Shown here in pieces: positions 42,191 through 51,740 of a stretch of DNA of 64,000 nucleotides (its first letter is position 1; each line of letters opens with the position of its first letter). The DNA is taken from positions 29,582-93,581 of the forward strand of contig VBDR01000026.1 of the NCBI GenBank assembly GCA_005882135.1. The letters run 5' to 3'. Both the position numbers and the translations under genes were made by a program. The notes below the pieces were generated by a model. That model was given only the letters and a program-made list of their open reading frames with translations. It did no database searches and was not told where the DNA came from. Source of the stretch: Chloroflexota bacterium (GTDB lineage Bacteria > Chloroflexota > Dormibacteria > Dormibacterales > Dormibacteraceae).

Positions 42191-42703
42191 CTAGGCGGGC
42201 TTGGCGCCCTCCGTCTCGGCCGGCACCCAACCGCGAACGAAGTGGCAGGAATAGTGCCCCGGATGCTTGTCGAAGTAGCGCTGGTGATAGTCCTCGGCTC
42301 GCCAGAAATCGGTCGCCGGCGCAATCTCGGTCACGATCTTGCGGTCGAAGAACTTCTGCGCCTCTTCCTTCGATTTCTTGGCCAGCTCTTCCTGCTCGCT
42401 GTTGTGGAAGAAGATGGCTGACCGGTACTGGTGGCCCATGTCCGGCCCCTGGCGGTTCAGCGTGGTCGGATCATGCATGTTCCAGAACTGGTTCAACAGC
42501 TGCGCGTAGGACACCTTCGCCGGGTCGTACGTGACCTCAACCGCCTCCGCGTGACCCGTGCGTCCCGAGCACACCTGCTCGTAGGTCGGGTGGTCCAGGG
42601 TTCCACCTTCGTAACCCGAGACGGCCTCGATCACCCCAGGCACCTGGTTGAAAAGATGCTCGACACCCCAGAAGCAGCCGCCCGCGAAAGTCGCTTTCTC
42701 CAT
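42191..42703 (-). CDS. msrA: Peptide methionine-S-sulfoxide reductase
   Basis: Repairs oxidised methionine in proteins. ATFAGGCFWGVEHLF carries the catalytic Cys, GYEGGTLDHPTYEQVCSGRTGHAEAVEV and FWNMHDPTT are conserved, and GHQYRSAIFF completes the site. YHQRYFDKHPGHYSC holds a possible recycling Cys. ATG 42703 is preferred because GGAGGGGAGAT stands just upstream; a longer reading to 42751 has no such site. Length is 170 aa. Confidence 0.95.
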   Translation of the reverse strand: MEKATFAGGCFWGVEHLFNQVPGVIEAVSGYEGGTLDHPTYEQVCSGRTGHAEAVEVTYDPAKVSYAQLLNQFWNMHDPTTLNRQGPDMGHQYRSAIFFHNSEQEELAKKSKEEAQKFFDRKIVTEIAPATDFWRAEDYHQRYFDKHPGHYSCHFVRGWVPAETEGAKPA

Positions 42704-42888
42704 ATCTCCCCTCCAGACCCTAGGCCCAACCCGTGGGCAAACTTCCGACACATGATGATTCCCGAAGATCGCAATTCCCTAACGGGATCGCGCCCCCCAA
42801 AGGCCCTGGCCGCCTTCCCGGCCCACGGCGCACGCCTGTACCATCTCGCGCCAGATCCACAACCCGGCGACGTCAAGCGAGAGGAGCA

Positions 42889-43416
42889 ATGAACTCAGCC
42901 CAAACCGTTGTTCTGTTATCGATTGCGACGGCGGCGTTCGCCCTGTGGGCGGCGTTTTTCGCCACGCGTGCCGACTTCGCGACGCGACGTGCGATCAGGG
43001 AGGCCAACACCCGTTGGGAAGCCAGCATGAGGCCGGTGCCGCACATCACCTTCACCGAGTTCGCGGCTCCGGGGCAGTCAATCCAGGTCCAGGTGGAGAA
43101 CCTGGGCGGCATCCTCGCCGGATGCGGAGTCATCTTGCAGAACGGCGACGAGATCTACGCCACCGAGCTGACCCTGCCTGAAAAGGCGCCGGCGCGCCCG
43201 ATCTCGCTTCCGTTCATCGTCAAGGCCTGGCAGCGCTCGGCGCAGCCCCGCCCACTCCTCCTCATCGCTCGCGACGTGGCCGGTCGTTGCTTTGACTGCC
43301 TCGACGGCGGCAAGCAGATCAAGGATCCACGGAGATGGGTCGCGAGCCGCCTGCGCGAGCTCCGCATGCAAGGCATGGTCGACTTCCCGTCCGTGACCGG
43401 ACCGGCTAAGGGTTAG
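42889..43416 (+). CDS. Hypothetical protein with N-terminal membrane anchor
   Basis: 175 residues, no family recognised. One N-terminal helix (about 5-25, TVVLLSIATAAFALWAAFF) is followed by a basic patch (RADFATRRAIREANTRWE) and a beta-rich soluble part with PVPHITFTEF and IQVQVENLGGILAGCGVI. ATG 42889 has GAGGAG 4 nt upstream. Its stop overlaps the convergent OsmC gene by 4 bp. Orientation outward cannot be settled. Confidence 0.7.
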   Translation: MNSAQTVVLLSIATAAFALWAAFFATRADFATRRAIREANTRWEASMRPVPHITFTEFAAPGQSIQVQVENLGGILAGCGVILQNGDEIYATELTLPEKAPARPISLPFIVKAWQRSAQPRPLLLIARDVAGRCFDCLDGGKQIKDPRRWVASRLRELRMQGMVDFPSVTGPAKG

Positions 43417-43850
43417 TGGACGTGATCGAGCTCCGCGTTGAGCTTTAGCTGGACGTTGCCCTTCAACGCCTGAGACACCGGGCAGCCATCCTTAGCCTCC
43501 TCGGCCAGCTTTTGAAACTCACCGGCGCCGATGCCATGGATGTGTCCTCGTACGGTGATCGTGCTCGTCGTGATGCCGGTGCCTGGCACGAACTCGACCT
43601 CGGCTGTCGTGGTCAGACGTTCCGGCTTGTGGCCGGCTTTGCTGAGGCCGTTGGAGAGAGCCATCGAATAACAGGCCGCGTGGGCGGCCGCGAGGAGCTC
43701 CTCGGGGCTCGTCCCGCCATGCTGGCGCTCAGCGCGCGACGACCACGTGACAGGAAACTCGTCGAAGGTTCCGCTTGCGACCTTCACGCGCCCCTGACCG
43801 CTCGTCAGGTCGCCTTCCCAAACCGTGTCTGCCCTGCTGACCGCAGCCAT
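43413..43850 (-). CDS. OsmC/Ohr-family protein (peroxide-reducing type)
   Basis: Thiol-dependent hydroperoxide reductase of the OsmC family, 145 aa. SSRAERQHGGTSPEELLAAAHAACYSMALSNGLSKAG has the first active Cys with the preceding Glu, and KDGCPVSQALKGNVQLKLNAEL the second Cys. The start at ATG 43850 is preferred because GGAGG lies 6 nt before it; upstream in-frame ATG codons lack a site. OsmC and MsrA as neighbours suggest an oxidative-stress repair group. Confidence 0.9.
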   Translation of the reverse strand: MAAVSRADTVWEGDLTSGQGRVKVASGTFDEFPVTWSSRAERQHGGTSPEELLAAAHAACYSMALSNGLSKAGHKPERLTTTAEVEFVPGTGITTSTITVRGHIHGIGAGEFQKLAEEAKDGCPVSQALKGNVQLKLNAELDHVH

Positions 43851-43906
43851 GCCATACCTCCCAACCGCGTGTTGAATTGCAGGATAGTTGTTGCGGTGAA
43901 GCGGCA

Positions 43907-44239
43907 ATGAAGGCGTACGAGATTCCCGACATCGACCCCCACCCGCGCGAAGCCGATGGCCACGGATACGTCGACTTTCTCGCTTCGGAAAAGCTCAGCG
44001 TCGGCCTCGCGATCTGGCCGGCCGGCTCAATCGACCGCCAGCGTCCACACAAAGAGGACGAGGTCTATTACGTGATCAGCGGCCGCGGCGTGATTCGGGT
44101 CGCGGATGAGGACCGGCCGGTCAAGGCAGGCAGCCTGGTCTTCGTCGCCGCCGGAGTGGAACACCGGTATCACGACATTGAAGAAGACGTGCGCGTGCTG
44201 GTGTTCTGGGCGCCTCCGCACAACCGACCGCCTGCCTAG
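43907..44239 (+). CDS. Small cupin-domain protein
   Basis: 110-residue single cupin. GLAIWPAGSIDRQRPHKEDEVYYVISGRGVIRV is the first cupin motif (His-x3-Glu pattern in PHKEDEVYYV) and VFVAAGVEHRYHDIEED the second (His). Metal-dependent dioxygenase or sensing role unknown. The gene lies head to head with osmC, 56 bp apart, so both may share a promoter region. TTG 43877 would add ten residues. Confidence 0.75.
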   Translation: MKAYEIPDIDPHPREADGHGYVDFLASEKLSVGLAIWPAGSIDRQRPHKEDEVYYVISGRGVIRVADEDRPVKAGSLVFVAAGVEHRYHDIEEDVRVLVFWAPPHNRPPA

Positions 44240-44344
44240 AGCTGGCCGCCGCCCGTCCTTTCCGACTCCACGCTTTCGGTCGCGCCCCGGATCTCGGCCA
44301 TCGTGCCCGCCGTCTTGTTGCGCAGGTGGCGCGTGATCTCCATA
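44237..44344 (-). other. Possible 35-codon open reading frame
   Basis: A short minus-strand frame from ATG 44344 to a TAG that overlaps the cupin stop. It begins MEITRHLRNKTAGTMAEIRG. No ribosome-binding site is visible and no family is recognised. It lies in the 135-bp gap between the cupin and the lipase maturation factor gene. Confidence 0.2.
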
Positions 44345-44374
44345 TGGAGGAAACGATCCCTTTTCGGCTGCTAC

Positions 44375-45823
44375 TCAGGGCTTGAGTCGGGCTGGATTGC
44401 CTGCCATGTCGAGGATGATCGCCGGCAGGTAATCGCCCGCCGGCGTGGGTACCCACCACGCGCGGTCCTTGCGCCACTCCTCAAAGGTCGCGTAGCGATA
44501 TAGGTAGAGACTTGCCCGAACCGCCCCCGGAGGATGGTCGGGGAATGGATTGTGCCGCAAGAGCTTCAACGTCGCGCGGTCGCCCTCGAGGAGCTTGACG
44601 ACGAAGGCGATGAACCACTGATGGCGGAAGGGCGACTCCATGGCCGCAAACCACATCAGCCAGTCGAGACGCAGGTGATATGGCGCGTACTGGCGCGGCA
44701 TGCGATGCGGGTCACCCGGCTTGCCCCTGAACTCATATGACTTCCAGCCGGCGTCGCCCTGCGCGGGATCGGCGGTGCCCTCGACGATGATCTCGTAGCG
44801 CTTCTTGGTCACCGAGCCGAACGCGCCGTACGTGTTGACGAGGTGAAACGGGTCGAAGCTGAAGTTCATCAGCTGGTGGGGTGAGATGAGGTTCAACACG
44901 GGACGGTAGCTCAGGACGATGACGAGAAGGGTCACCACGAGGATCAGCCCCTGCCACCACAGCGGGAGCGCCACGAGATGTGGAACATGGATCGGCAGGA
45001 CCACTGAAAACGTGCGGTCGTCGAAAGCCGAGAAAGCGAGCGTCATGGTCAGGAAGTTCAGCCATGAGAAATTGCCGCTCAGCACCAGCCAGGCCTGCGT
45101 GAGGACGATGATCGCGCCCGCGATCGAAGCCACCGGCTGGGGCGCAAAGAGTAACAACGGCACCACCAGCTGGGCGAAAAAGTTGCCCAACACCTCGACC
45201 CGGTGGAGCGGCTTGGGGAGGTGATGAAAGAACCAGCTCAGAGGATTCGGCATCGGCTGCGTCTCGTGGTGGTAATAGAGGCACGTGAGGTCCCGCCAGC
45301 AGCGATCGCCGCGCAGCTTGATCAGACCGGCGCCGAACTCGACCCGGAAAACTAGCCAGCGAAAGAGCAGGATCAGCGGCCACGCGGGAACTGTGGGACC
45401 GGCGCCGAGGAAGATGGCGAGAAAGCCTGCCTCCAGGAGCAGCGTCTCCCACCCGAACGCGTAGAAGATCTGACCGACATTGACGATCGACTGGTAGAGC
45501 GCCCAGAGCGCGAACCAGATCGGAATCGAGATCCACGGCGGCGCAATGTCGGGCAGCCCAACCACGACAGCGAGACTGAGAGCCACACCGGTCCAGGCAA
45601 CGGCGCTCAGCCGCCGGTCGGAGTAGCCGAGGTGGAAAAGGCTTGGGGCCTGAAGGAAGGAAACGCGGCCCAGAAACGCAGGCACCGGCAGCAGACCCTT
45701 CTCGCCCAGCAGGGGCCGGAACTGGTTGACGGCGACCAGAAACGCGACGGTGTAGATGACCCCGAGGGCCCGCTCGATGACAAGCCTGGCCAGCCAGTAA
45801 TCCGGAGCCTGGAGCCAATCCAT
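44375..45823 (-). CDS. Lipase maturation factor family protein
   Basis: Polytopic membrane protein (482 aa, about 8-10 helices) of the LMF1/DUF1222 family, which in animals helps lipases fold. FRVEFGAGLIKLRGDRCWRDLTCLYYHHETQPMPNPLSWF is the family hallmark, and GRPGDP-type EFRGKPGDPHRMPRQYAPYHLRLDWLMWFAA the second. The C-terminal end (TFEEWRKDRAWWVPTPAGDYLP) is typical. Bacterial function is unknown. Lies 1 bp after the oxidoreductase gene. Confidence 0.85.
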   Translation of the reverse strand: MDWLQAPDYWLARLVIERALGVIYTVAFLVAVNQFRPLLGEKGLLPVPAFLGRVSFLQAPSLFHLGYSDRRLSAVAWTGVALSLAVVVGLPDIAPPWISIPIWFALWALYQSIVNVGQIFYAFGWETLLLEAGFLAIFLGAGPTVPAWPLILLFRWLVFRVEFGAGLIKLRGDRCWRDLTCLYYHHETQPMPNPLSWFFHHLPKPLHRVEVLGNFFAQLVVPLLLFAPQPVASIAGAIIVLTQAWLVLSGNFSWLNFLTMTLAFSAFDDRTFSVVLPIHVPHLVALPLWWQGLILVVTLLVIVLSYRPVLNLISPHQLMNFSFDPFHLVNTYGAFGSVTKKRYEIIVEGTADPAQGDAGWKSYEFRGKPGDPHRMPRQYAPYHLRLDWLMWFAAMESPFRHQWFIAFVVKLLEGDRATLKLLRHNPFPDHPPGAVRASLYLYRYATFEEWRKDRAWWVPTPAGDYLPAIILDMAGNPARLKP

Positions 45824-45824
45824 A

Positions 45825-47234
45825 TCAGCGCAGTCGAGATTTCAACGCCGCGCGTGCCGCGTTCACGCCGCACATCCCGTGGATGCCGCCGCCTGGCGGA
45901 GTTGACGCGGAGCAGATGAAGATCTCGGGATCAGGCGTTGCGTAGGGGTTGAGGCTCAGCACGGGTCGCGCGAGGAGGCCGCGCAGGTCCATGCGGCCGC
46001 CCATGAAATCACCGCCGACGCAGTTTGGCTCCTCCGACTCGATCCGCCTGGCCGTCCAGGCGCTTCGCTTGCGAACCACGTCGCGAAAGCCCGGAGCGAA
46101 GCGCTCGACCTGGTCCTCGATCGCCCTGGTCATATCCATGTCGGAACCGTTCGGGACGTGGCAGTAGGCCCAGGCGACGTGCCTATCGTCAGGCGCGCGC
46201 GCGCGGTCGAAAAGCGTCGGCTGCGTGAGGAGGACGAATGGGCGCGATGGATGGCCGCCGTGCGCGACCTGCAGCTCCGATTCAGCGATCTCGTCCATCG
46301 TGCCGCCGAGGTGCACGGTGGCCGCGCGCAGGCACTCGGCCGACTTCCACGGGATGGGCGCATCGAGCGTCCAGTCGAGCTTGAAGGCGCCAGGTCCGTA
46401 CCGAAAAGCTGCGAGGTCATTGCGGTACCGCTGCGGAAAGCGACTCCCCGCCATCTCCAGCATTCCCTTCGGGGTGAGGTCCAGCAGGACCGCGCGGTGC
46501 GGCGGCAGCTCGTCCACAGAGGCCACGCGGTGGTTGGCGCGGACGGAGCCGCCGAGCTCCGTGAGCCGGCGAACCATAGCTTTCGCGACAGAGGCAGATC
46601 CGCCCCGGGCGACCGGCCATCCGCCGGCGTGGGCGGAGGCCAGCATCAACAGTCCGATCGCTCCGGTGCCGGCCTCATCGAGCGCGAGCAGGCTGTGAGC
46701 GGCCGCGCCCGCCAGCAGGGCACGCGCTTCTCGTTCCCGGAAGAACACGCCGGCCAAAGCCAGCGCTGAGAGCAGGCCCGGCACACCATACCGCGCCAGC
46801 AGCAGCGGATGGCGCGGCGGCCGAGGTGGTCCGAGCACCATCGACAGGAGTTCCGGCGCCCGGGCGGCGAGCGGGTGCATGAGGCGCCGGTAGTCGGCAG
46901 CATCACCGCGGAGCCTCGACGCTGTGTGCTCGACCGATCGCTCGACGATGACCACCGTGCCGTCGTCGAAGGGATGCGCGATTGGCGCCGGTGGAGTGAC
47001 GAGCTCGAGCCTCAGCGGCGCGAAGAACGGCAGCAGTGGGGGAAGGGCCATGATCGTCGAGCAGACGTCGTGGCGAAAGCCAGGCTCGAGAAGCTCCTGC
47101 GTCCGCAGGCCTCCGCCAGGGATGCCCGCCGCCTCCAGGACGAGGACAGACTTGCCCGCTTCCCCCAGCGTGATGGCGGCCGCCAGGCCGTTGGGCCCGG
47201 AGCCGACGACCACGGCGTCGAACTGCTCGGCCAT
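45825..47234 (-). CDS. FAD-dependent oxidoreductase (phytoene-desaturase/CrtI-like)
   Basis: Flavoprotein with VVVGSGPNGLAAAITLGEAGKSVLVLEAAGIPGGGLRTQEL (FAD-binding GxGxxG plus the GG doublet) and a C-terminal FICSASTPPGGGIHGMCGVNAA segment, as in CrtI-related and PYROXD2-type enzymes. The mid region contains HPSRPFVLLTQPTLFDRARAP and MDLRGLLARPVLS. Length is 469 aa. No carotenoid genes are nearby, so it is probably not phytoene desaturase. Coupled to the LMF gene. Confidence 0.82.
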   Translation of the reverse strand: MAEQFDAVVVGSGPNGLAAAITLGEAGKSVLVLEAAGIPGGGLRTQELLEPGFRHDVCSTIMALPPLLPFFAPLRLELVTPPAPIAHPFDDGTVVIVERSVEHTASRLRGDAADYRRLMHPLAARAPELLSMVLGPPRPPRHPLLLARYGVPGLLSALALAGVFFREREARALLAGAAAHSLLALDEAGTGAIGLLMLASAHAGGWPVARGGSASVAKAMVRRLTELGGSVRANHRVASVDELPPHRAVLLDLTPKGMLEMAGSRFPQRYRNDLAAFRYGPGAFKLDWTLDAPIPWKSAECLRAATVHLGGTMDEIAESELQVAHGGHPSRPFVLLTQPTLFDRARAPDDRHVAWAYCHVPNGSDMDMTRAIEDQVERFAPGFRDVVRKRSAWTARRIESEEPNCVGGDFMGGRMDLRGLLARPVLSLNPYATPDPEIFICSASTPPGGGIHGMCGVNAARAALKSRLR

Positions 47235-47312
47235 GCCTCTAGGGTGACGTTTCCGTGAGATCGGGATCGGGAATCGTTAACTCAGAAGAACTGGGGCGAC
47301 GTGAACCTGAAG

Positions 47313-48434
47313 TCAGCCGCGCACTGACGCGGTAGCAGGCGGTGTGGACAGGACGCGGCGCACCTCCCGGGCGACCTCGATGTCCTCGCGGGACTTGATG
47401 ACCAGGGTCGGCACGCTTGCGCCCGGGCCGCTGATGTCGTAGTCGCCGCTCAGGCTCGCTTCTAGCGTGGGACCGATCTCGACTCCGAGGAAACGCAGGC
47501 CGGCCACGGCCGCCCCACGCACCGGCGACGCATTCTCCCCCACCCCGCCCGTGAACACGAGCACGTCGAGCCCGTTCATCGCCGCGGCCATGCCCGCGAT
47601 GAGCGCCCGCAGCCGGTGGATGTAGACGTCGAATGCAAGCTCAGCCCTCTCGTCTCCGTCGGCGATGCGTTTGAGGATCTCCCGCATATCGGCGGTGCCG
47701 GCGAGCGCCATGAGCCCACCCTTGCGGTCGAGCGCCTCGTTCAGCTCGGATTCGGAAACGGCTGCGTGACGCTGCAGGTAAAGCAGCGCGCCCGGGTCGA
47801 CGGTGCCCGACCGCGTCGCCATGACGAGGCCTTCGAGCGGGGTGAACCCCATCGTCGTGTCCACCGAGCGACCCCCATGCACCGCGGCCAGTGACGCTCC
47901 CGACCCCAAATGACAGGTCACGACTCTGAGATTGCGCGGCGGGCGTTGCATCATCTCCGCCGCGCGGCGCGCGGCGTAGGCATGCGAGAAGCCGTGGAAT
48001 CCATACCGCCTGATGCCGTGCCGTTCCCGCCACTCGTCGGGGATCGCGTACGTGGAGGCCGGTGCCGGCATGCGCGAGTGGAAAGCGGTGTCCAGACAGG
48101 CCACGGCGGGAATCCGCGGTAGGAGCTCGCGCGCGGCGGCGATCCCGGCCAGCGCCGCGGGCAGATGAAGCGGCGCCAGGTCGGTGATGGTTATCAGGTA
48201 GCGAATCACATCCGCGTCGATGCGCACCGAAGCGCGGTAGCGGGGTCCCCCATGCACGACGCGATGGCCGATGGCCTCGATCCCTTCCATGTCGCGGATG
48301 GCGGTGCCGAGCTGCGTCTCGTCAAGGCGTCCCTCCGCGACCTCGAACTCGCGGTCGGCGAGAACGCGGTCGTCGTCGTCAACGAGGCTCAGCTTGAGTG
48401 AGCTTGACCCGGCGTTCAGGACGAGGACACGCAA
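47313..48434 (-). CDS. ackA: Acetate kinase
   Basis: Interconverts acetyl phosphate and acetate with ADP/ATP. VLVLNAGSSSLKLSLV, GHRVVHGG, CLDTAFHSRMP, RRYGFHGFSHAYAARRAAE, VTCHLGSGASLAAV and VFTGGVGENASPVR are the signatures. TTG 48434 is chosen because the conserved start (RVLVLNAGS) follows it and it lies 4 bp after the phosphoketolase stop. Length is 373 aa. The partner phosphoketolase supplies acetyl phosphate directly. Confidence 0.96.
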   Translation of the reverse strand: MRVLVLNAGSSSLKLSLVDDDDRVLADREFEVAEGRLDETQLGTAIRDMEGIEAIGHRVVHGGPRYRASVRIDADVIRYLITITDLAPLHLPAALAGIAAARELLPRIPAVACLDTAFHSRMPAPASTYAIPDEWRERHGIRRYGFHGFSHAYAARRAAEMMQRPPRNLRVVTCHLGSGASLAAVHGGRSVDTTMGFTPLEGLVMATRSGTVDPGALLYLQRHAAVSESELNEALDRKGGLMALAGTADMREILKRIADGDERAELAFDVYIHRLRALIAGMAAAMNGLDVLVFTGGVGENASPVRGAAVAGLRFLGVEIGPTLEASLSGDYDISGPGASVPTLVIKSREDIEVAREVRRVLSTPPATASVRG

Positions 48435-48438
48435 GCTG

Positions 48439-50832
48439 CTAGTGCGGCCAGGTCCAGTTGGTGATCTCGGGAGCGTCCTGCCCGTGGTCTCGCGTGTACT
48501 GGCGGCTGCGCAGACGCTCGTCGACCATCTCCTGGCGGACATGCGCCGCCCTGGAACCGAGCGACGCCACGCGGTCGATGACATCCATCACGAGGTGATA
48601 ACGGTCGAGCTCGTTCAGCATGACCATGTCGAAAGGCGTGGTGGTCGTCCCTTCCTCCTTGTATCCGCGGACATGGATGTTGGGGTGATTCGTGCGCCGG
48701 TAGGTGAGGCGGTGGATAAGCCACGGGTAGCCGTGGTACGCAAAGATCACCGGCTTGTCGGTCGTGAAGACTTCATCGAACTCGGCGTCTTTCAAACCGT
48801 GCGGATGCTCGGTCGGGGGCTGCAGTCGCATCAGGTCGACCACGTTGACCACGCGCACGGCGACCTGTGGGAGATGCCGGCGGATCAGGTCGGCCGCAGC
48901 CAGGGTCTCCAGCGTCGGCACATCGCCGGCGCATGCGAGGACGACGTCGGGATCGCGGCCATCGTCCGTGCTCGCCCAGTCCCAGATGCCGAGACCTCGC
49001 GTGCAGTGCGCGACGGCGTCCTCCATCGACAGGTAGTTGAGCGCCGGCTGCTTGCCGGCGACGATCACGTTGACGTAATTGCGGCTGCGCAGGCAGTGGT
49101 CGGCCACCGAGAGCAGGCAGTTGGCGTCGGGCGCGAGATAGACACGAATGACCTCTGCTTTCTTGTTGACCACGTGGTCGATGAAACCCGGATCCTGGTG
49201 CGAAAAACCATTGTGGTCCTGGCGCCACACATGTGACGAGAGCACGTAGTTGAGCGATGCGATCGGCCGCCGCCACGGAATCGAGCGAGTGGTCTTCAAC
49301 CACTTCGCGTGCTGGTTGAACATCGAGTCGATGATGTGGATGAAGGCCTCGTAGCAGTCGAAGAGGCCGTGGCGCCCGGTGAGAAGGTAGCCCTCGAGCC
49401 AGCCTTCGCAGAGGTGCTCGCTCAGGACCTCCATCACGCGACCGTCGGCAGCGAGGTGATCGTCCCCAGGCACCATCTCCGCGTCCCACGCCCGATTCGT
49501 GGCCTCGAGCACGGCGCCGAGCCGGTTGGAGACGGTCTCGTCCGGACCCATGATCCGGAAGTTGTCCGGGTTCATCTTCACCACGTCGCGCAGGTAGGTG
49601 CCCAGAACGCGGGTCGCCTCACTCGTCGTCGTGCCGGGTTTCGCAATCGAAACGGCGTATTCGCGGAAGTCGGGAAGGCGCAGGTCCTTCAGCAGCTCGC
49701 CCCCGTTCGCGTGGGGGTTTGCGCTCATACGCCGGTCGCCGCGCGGAGGCAGCTGCGCCAGCTCGTTCGCGAGCTTGCCGTCGGTGTCGAAGAGCTGCTC
49801 GGGCTGGTAACCGAGCATCCAGTCCTCAAGGACTTTGATGTGAGCCGGTTCCGAAGCGAAATCGGTGACCGGGACCTGGTGCGCGCGAAACGTGCCTTCG
49901 ATATGCTCGCCGTCAAGCGTCTTCGGTCCGGTCCACCCTTTCGGGGTGCGCAGGATGATCATCGGCCACGAGGGCCGGCGGGCCTGGTGATTCGAGCGGG
50001 CTCGACGCTGGATGCGCCCGATCTCGTCCAGCGCCCAGTCGAGCGCGGCGGCCATCTGCTGGTGGACCTTCATCGGATCGTCGCCGCTGACCAACACCGG
50101 CGTGTGGCCATACCCCTCCATCAGTGCGAAAAGCTCCTTCTCCGGGATCCGCGCGAGCACGGTCGGGTTGGCGATCTTGTAGCCGTTGAGGTGGAGAATC
50201 GGCAGCACCGCGCCGTCGCGCGCCGGGTTGAGGAACTTGTTCGAGTGCCAGCTTGCCGCGAGCGGCCCTGACTCCGCCTCGCCGTCGCCGACGATGCAGA
50301 AGACGGTGAGGTTTGGGTTGTCAAACGCGGCGCCATACGCGTGGACGAGCGCGTAGCCGAGCTCGCCGCCCTCGTGGATCGACCCTGGAGTCTCGGGCGA
50401 GTTATGGCTTGGGATGCCACCCGGGAATGAGAACTGCCGGAACAGCTTGCGCAACCCGGCCTCGTCCATGGTCGCGTCCGGGTATCGCTCCGTGTATGTG
50501 CCCTCCAGATAGGCGTTCGCCACGCCGGCCGGCCCTCCGTGGCCCGGGCCCATGATGTAGATCGCGTCGAGGTCGCGGTTCTTGATCACGCGGTTGGCGT
50601 GCGCATAGATCAGGTTGAGGCCTGGCGTCGTGCCCCAGTGCCCCAGCAGCCGCGGCTTGATGTCTTCGAGGCTGAGCGGCCGCTTGAGCAGCGGATTGTC
50701 GAGGAGGTAAATCTGTCCCACCGAGATGTAGTTGGCCGCCCGCCAGAAGGCATTGATGAGCCGAAGCCCTTCCTTGTCGAGCGGACGAGCAGTGCTGAGG
50801 TCAGGGGCGGCAGCAGTCCTGGTCTGGCTCAT
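48439..50832 (-). CDS. xfp: Xylulose-5-phosphate/fructose-6-phosphate phosphoketolase
   Basis: Thiamine diphosphate enzyme cleaving xylulose-5-P or fructose-6-P to acetyl phosphate plus a triose or tetrose phosphate. [77 protein letters not shown] (TPP-Mg site) and [25 protein letters not shown] are family motifs. ATG 50832 or ATG 50853 may start it (about 800 aa). It forms a two-gene operon with ackA, a bifid-shunt style route to acetate and ATP, or a supply of acetyl units. Confidence 0.95.
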   Translation of the reverse strand: MSQTRTAAAPDLSTARPLDKEGLRLINAFWRAANYISVGQIYLLDNPLLKRPLSLEDIKPRLLGHWGTTPGLNLIYAHANRVIKNRDLDAIYIMGPGHGGPAGVANAYLEGTYTERYPDATMDEAGLRKLFRQFSFPGGIPSHNSPETPGSIHEGGELGYALVHAYGAAFDNPNLTVFCIVGDGEAESGPLAASWHSNKFLNPARDGAVLPILHLNGYKIANPTVLARIPEKELFALMEGYGHTPVLVSGDDPMKVHQQMAAALDWALDEIGRIQRRARSNHQARRPSWPMIILRTPKGWTGPKTLDGEHIEGTFRAHQVPVTDFASEPAHIKVLEDWMLGYQPEQLFDTDGKLANELAQLPPRGDRRMSANPHANGGELLKDLRLPDFREYAVSIAKPGTTTSEATRVLGTYLRDVVKMNPDNFRIMGPDETVSNRLGAVLEATNRAWDAEMVPGDDHLAADGRVMEVLSEHLCEGWLEGYLLTGRHGLFDCYEAFIHIIDSMFNQHAKWLKTTRSIPWRRPIASLNYVLSSHVWRQDHNGFSHQDPGFIDHVVNKKAEVIRVYLAPDANCLLSVADHCLRSRNYVNVIVAGKQPALNYLSMEDAVAHCTRGLGIWDWASTDDGRDPDVVLACAGDVPTLETLAAADLIRRHLPQVAVRVVNVVDLMRLQPPTEHPHGLKDAEFDEVFTTDKPVIFAYHGYPWLIHRLTYRRTNHPNIHVRGYKEEGTTTTPFDMVMLNELDRYHLVMDVIDRVASLGSRAAHVRQEMVDERLRSRQYTRDHGQDAPEITNWTWPH

Positions 50833-50940
50833 GGGTGGCCCACCGCTCATCATGAATCAGGTGCCGAAAGAGCATGAGCTGCGCGAGTCGATCCCGTGGA
50901 TTCGGCCAAACGCAAGGGCGGTCCGCTCGTTTTCACCTGG

Positions 50941-50958
50941 CCTACCGCCGGCGGTAGG
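50941..50958. promoter_or_regulatory. 18-bp perfect palindrome in the xfp-nucleosidase intergenic region
   Basis: CCTACCGCCGGCGGTAGG is fully self-complementary. It lies about 110 bp upstream of xfp and 87 bp upstream of the divergent nucleosidase gene. Candidate operator for one or both promoters. Confidence 0.45.
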
Positions 50959-51044
50959 CGGCTGCGCGGCCGTACGTTCTAGGATGCCAATGGCCGTCGG
51001 ACTGGGTCCGATGCGGCGGCGATTGGGGGAGCCCGCCGTGTCCC

Positions 51045-51740
51045 ATGCCTGAATTGCGGCCGGTCGCGGTGATCGCCGCGCTCCAGGAGGAGGCTCACGC
51101 GCTCGTCCGAAGGATGCCGCGGTCGGAGAGTGTCGGACCACGACTCTCGGTCTGGGATAGCGGCGGGTTGGTCGTCATGGTGGCGGGTGTGGGCAAGGTC
51201 GCCGCGGCGATGGCGGCCCAGTACGCGTGCGATGTCTTCAAGCCCCGATGCGTGATCGCAATCGGGCTTGCCGGCGGCGTCGAGGACGACGCCCGCCCGG
51301 GCCAGGTCATCGTTGCGACAGGCGCGGTGCAGCACGACATGGACGGCAGGCCGTTGACCGCCGCGAAAGGCGTCATCCCCGGGCTTGGGCTTGCGATCAT
51401 CGCTGCCGATGCAGCGGTGGCCGAAAAGTTGCTGATCGCGGCGCGATTTGAGTCCAAGGACGCGCGTCCGGGTTTGGTGCTCACCGGGGACCGGATCGTC
51501 AGCTCACGGTCCGTTCGAGGAGGACTCGTGAAGGATTTTCCCGACGCCGCCTGCATCGACATGGAGACCGCGGCGGTGGCACAGGTTGCACATCTGAACG
51601 GCTTGCCGTGGTCAGCCCTCCGAGTGATGTCTGATTCCGCCGATGAGACCTTCGACCTCCGGCGTGTGGTCGGCTTCGGGATCGGCACGGCCGCCAACCT
51701 GTTCGAGAGCATCATTCAATCGGTGGTTGACGAGCTGTGA
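51045..51740 (+). CDS. MTA/SAH nucleosidase-like (nucleoside phosphorylase family 1)
   Basis: N-glycosidase of the 5'-methylthioadenosine/S-adenosylhomocysteine nucleosidase superfamily, 231 aa. VAVIAALQEEAHALV, VVMVAGVGKVAAAMAAQY, IAIGLAGGVEDDARPGQVIVATGAVQHD, DMETAAVAQVAHLNGLPWSALRVMSDSADE match. The Met-Glu-Thr of the ribose-binding site and the catalytic Asp (SDSADE) are present. Start ATG 51045; the stop overlaps the amidase GTG by 4 bp. In this cluster it may free a pyrimidine or purine base from a nucleoside rather than act on MTA; specificity is not readable. Confidence 0.8.
   Translation: MPELRPVAVIAALQEEAHALVRRMPRSESVGPRLSVWDSGGLVVMVAGVGKVAAAMAAQYACDVFKPRCVIAIGLAGGVEDDARPGQVIVATGAVQHDMDGRPLTAAKGVIPGLGLAIIAADAAVAEKLLIAARFESKDARPGLVLTGDRIVSSRSVRGGLVKDFPDAACIDMETAAVAQVAHLNGLPWSALRVMSDSADETFDLRRVVGFGIGTAANLFESIIQSVVDEL

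Noticed and set aside
40560..42230. 556-codon minus-strand frame overlapping the PrsW and zinc-ribbon genes
   Set aside because: Out of frame with both real genes, which show transmembrane helices and zinc ribbons.
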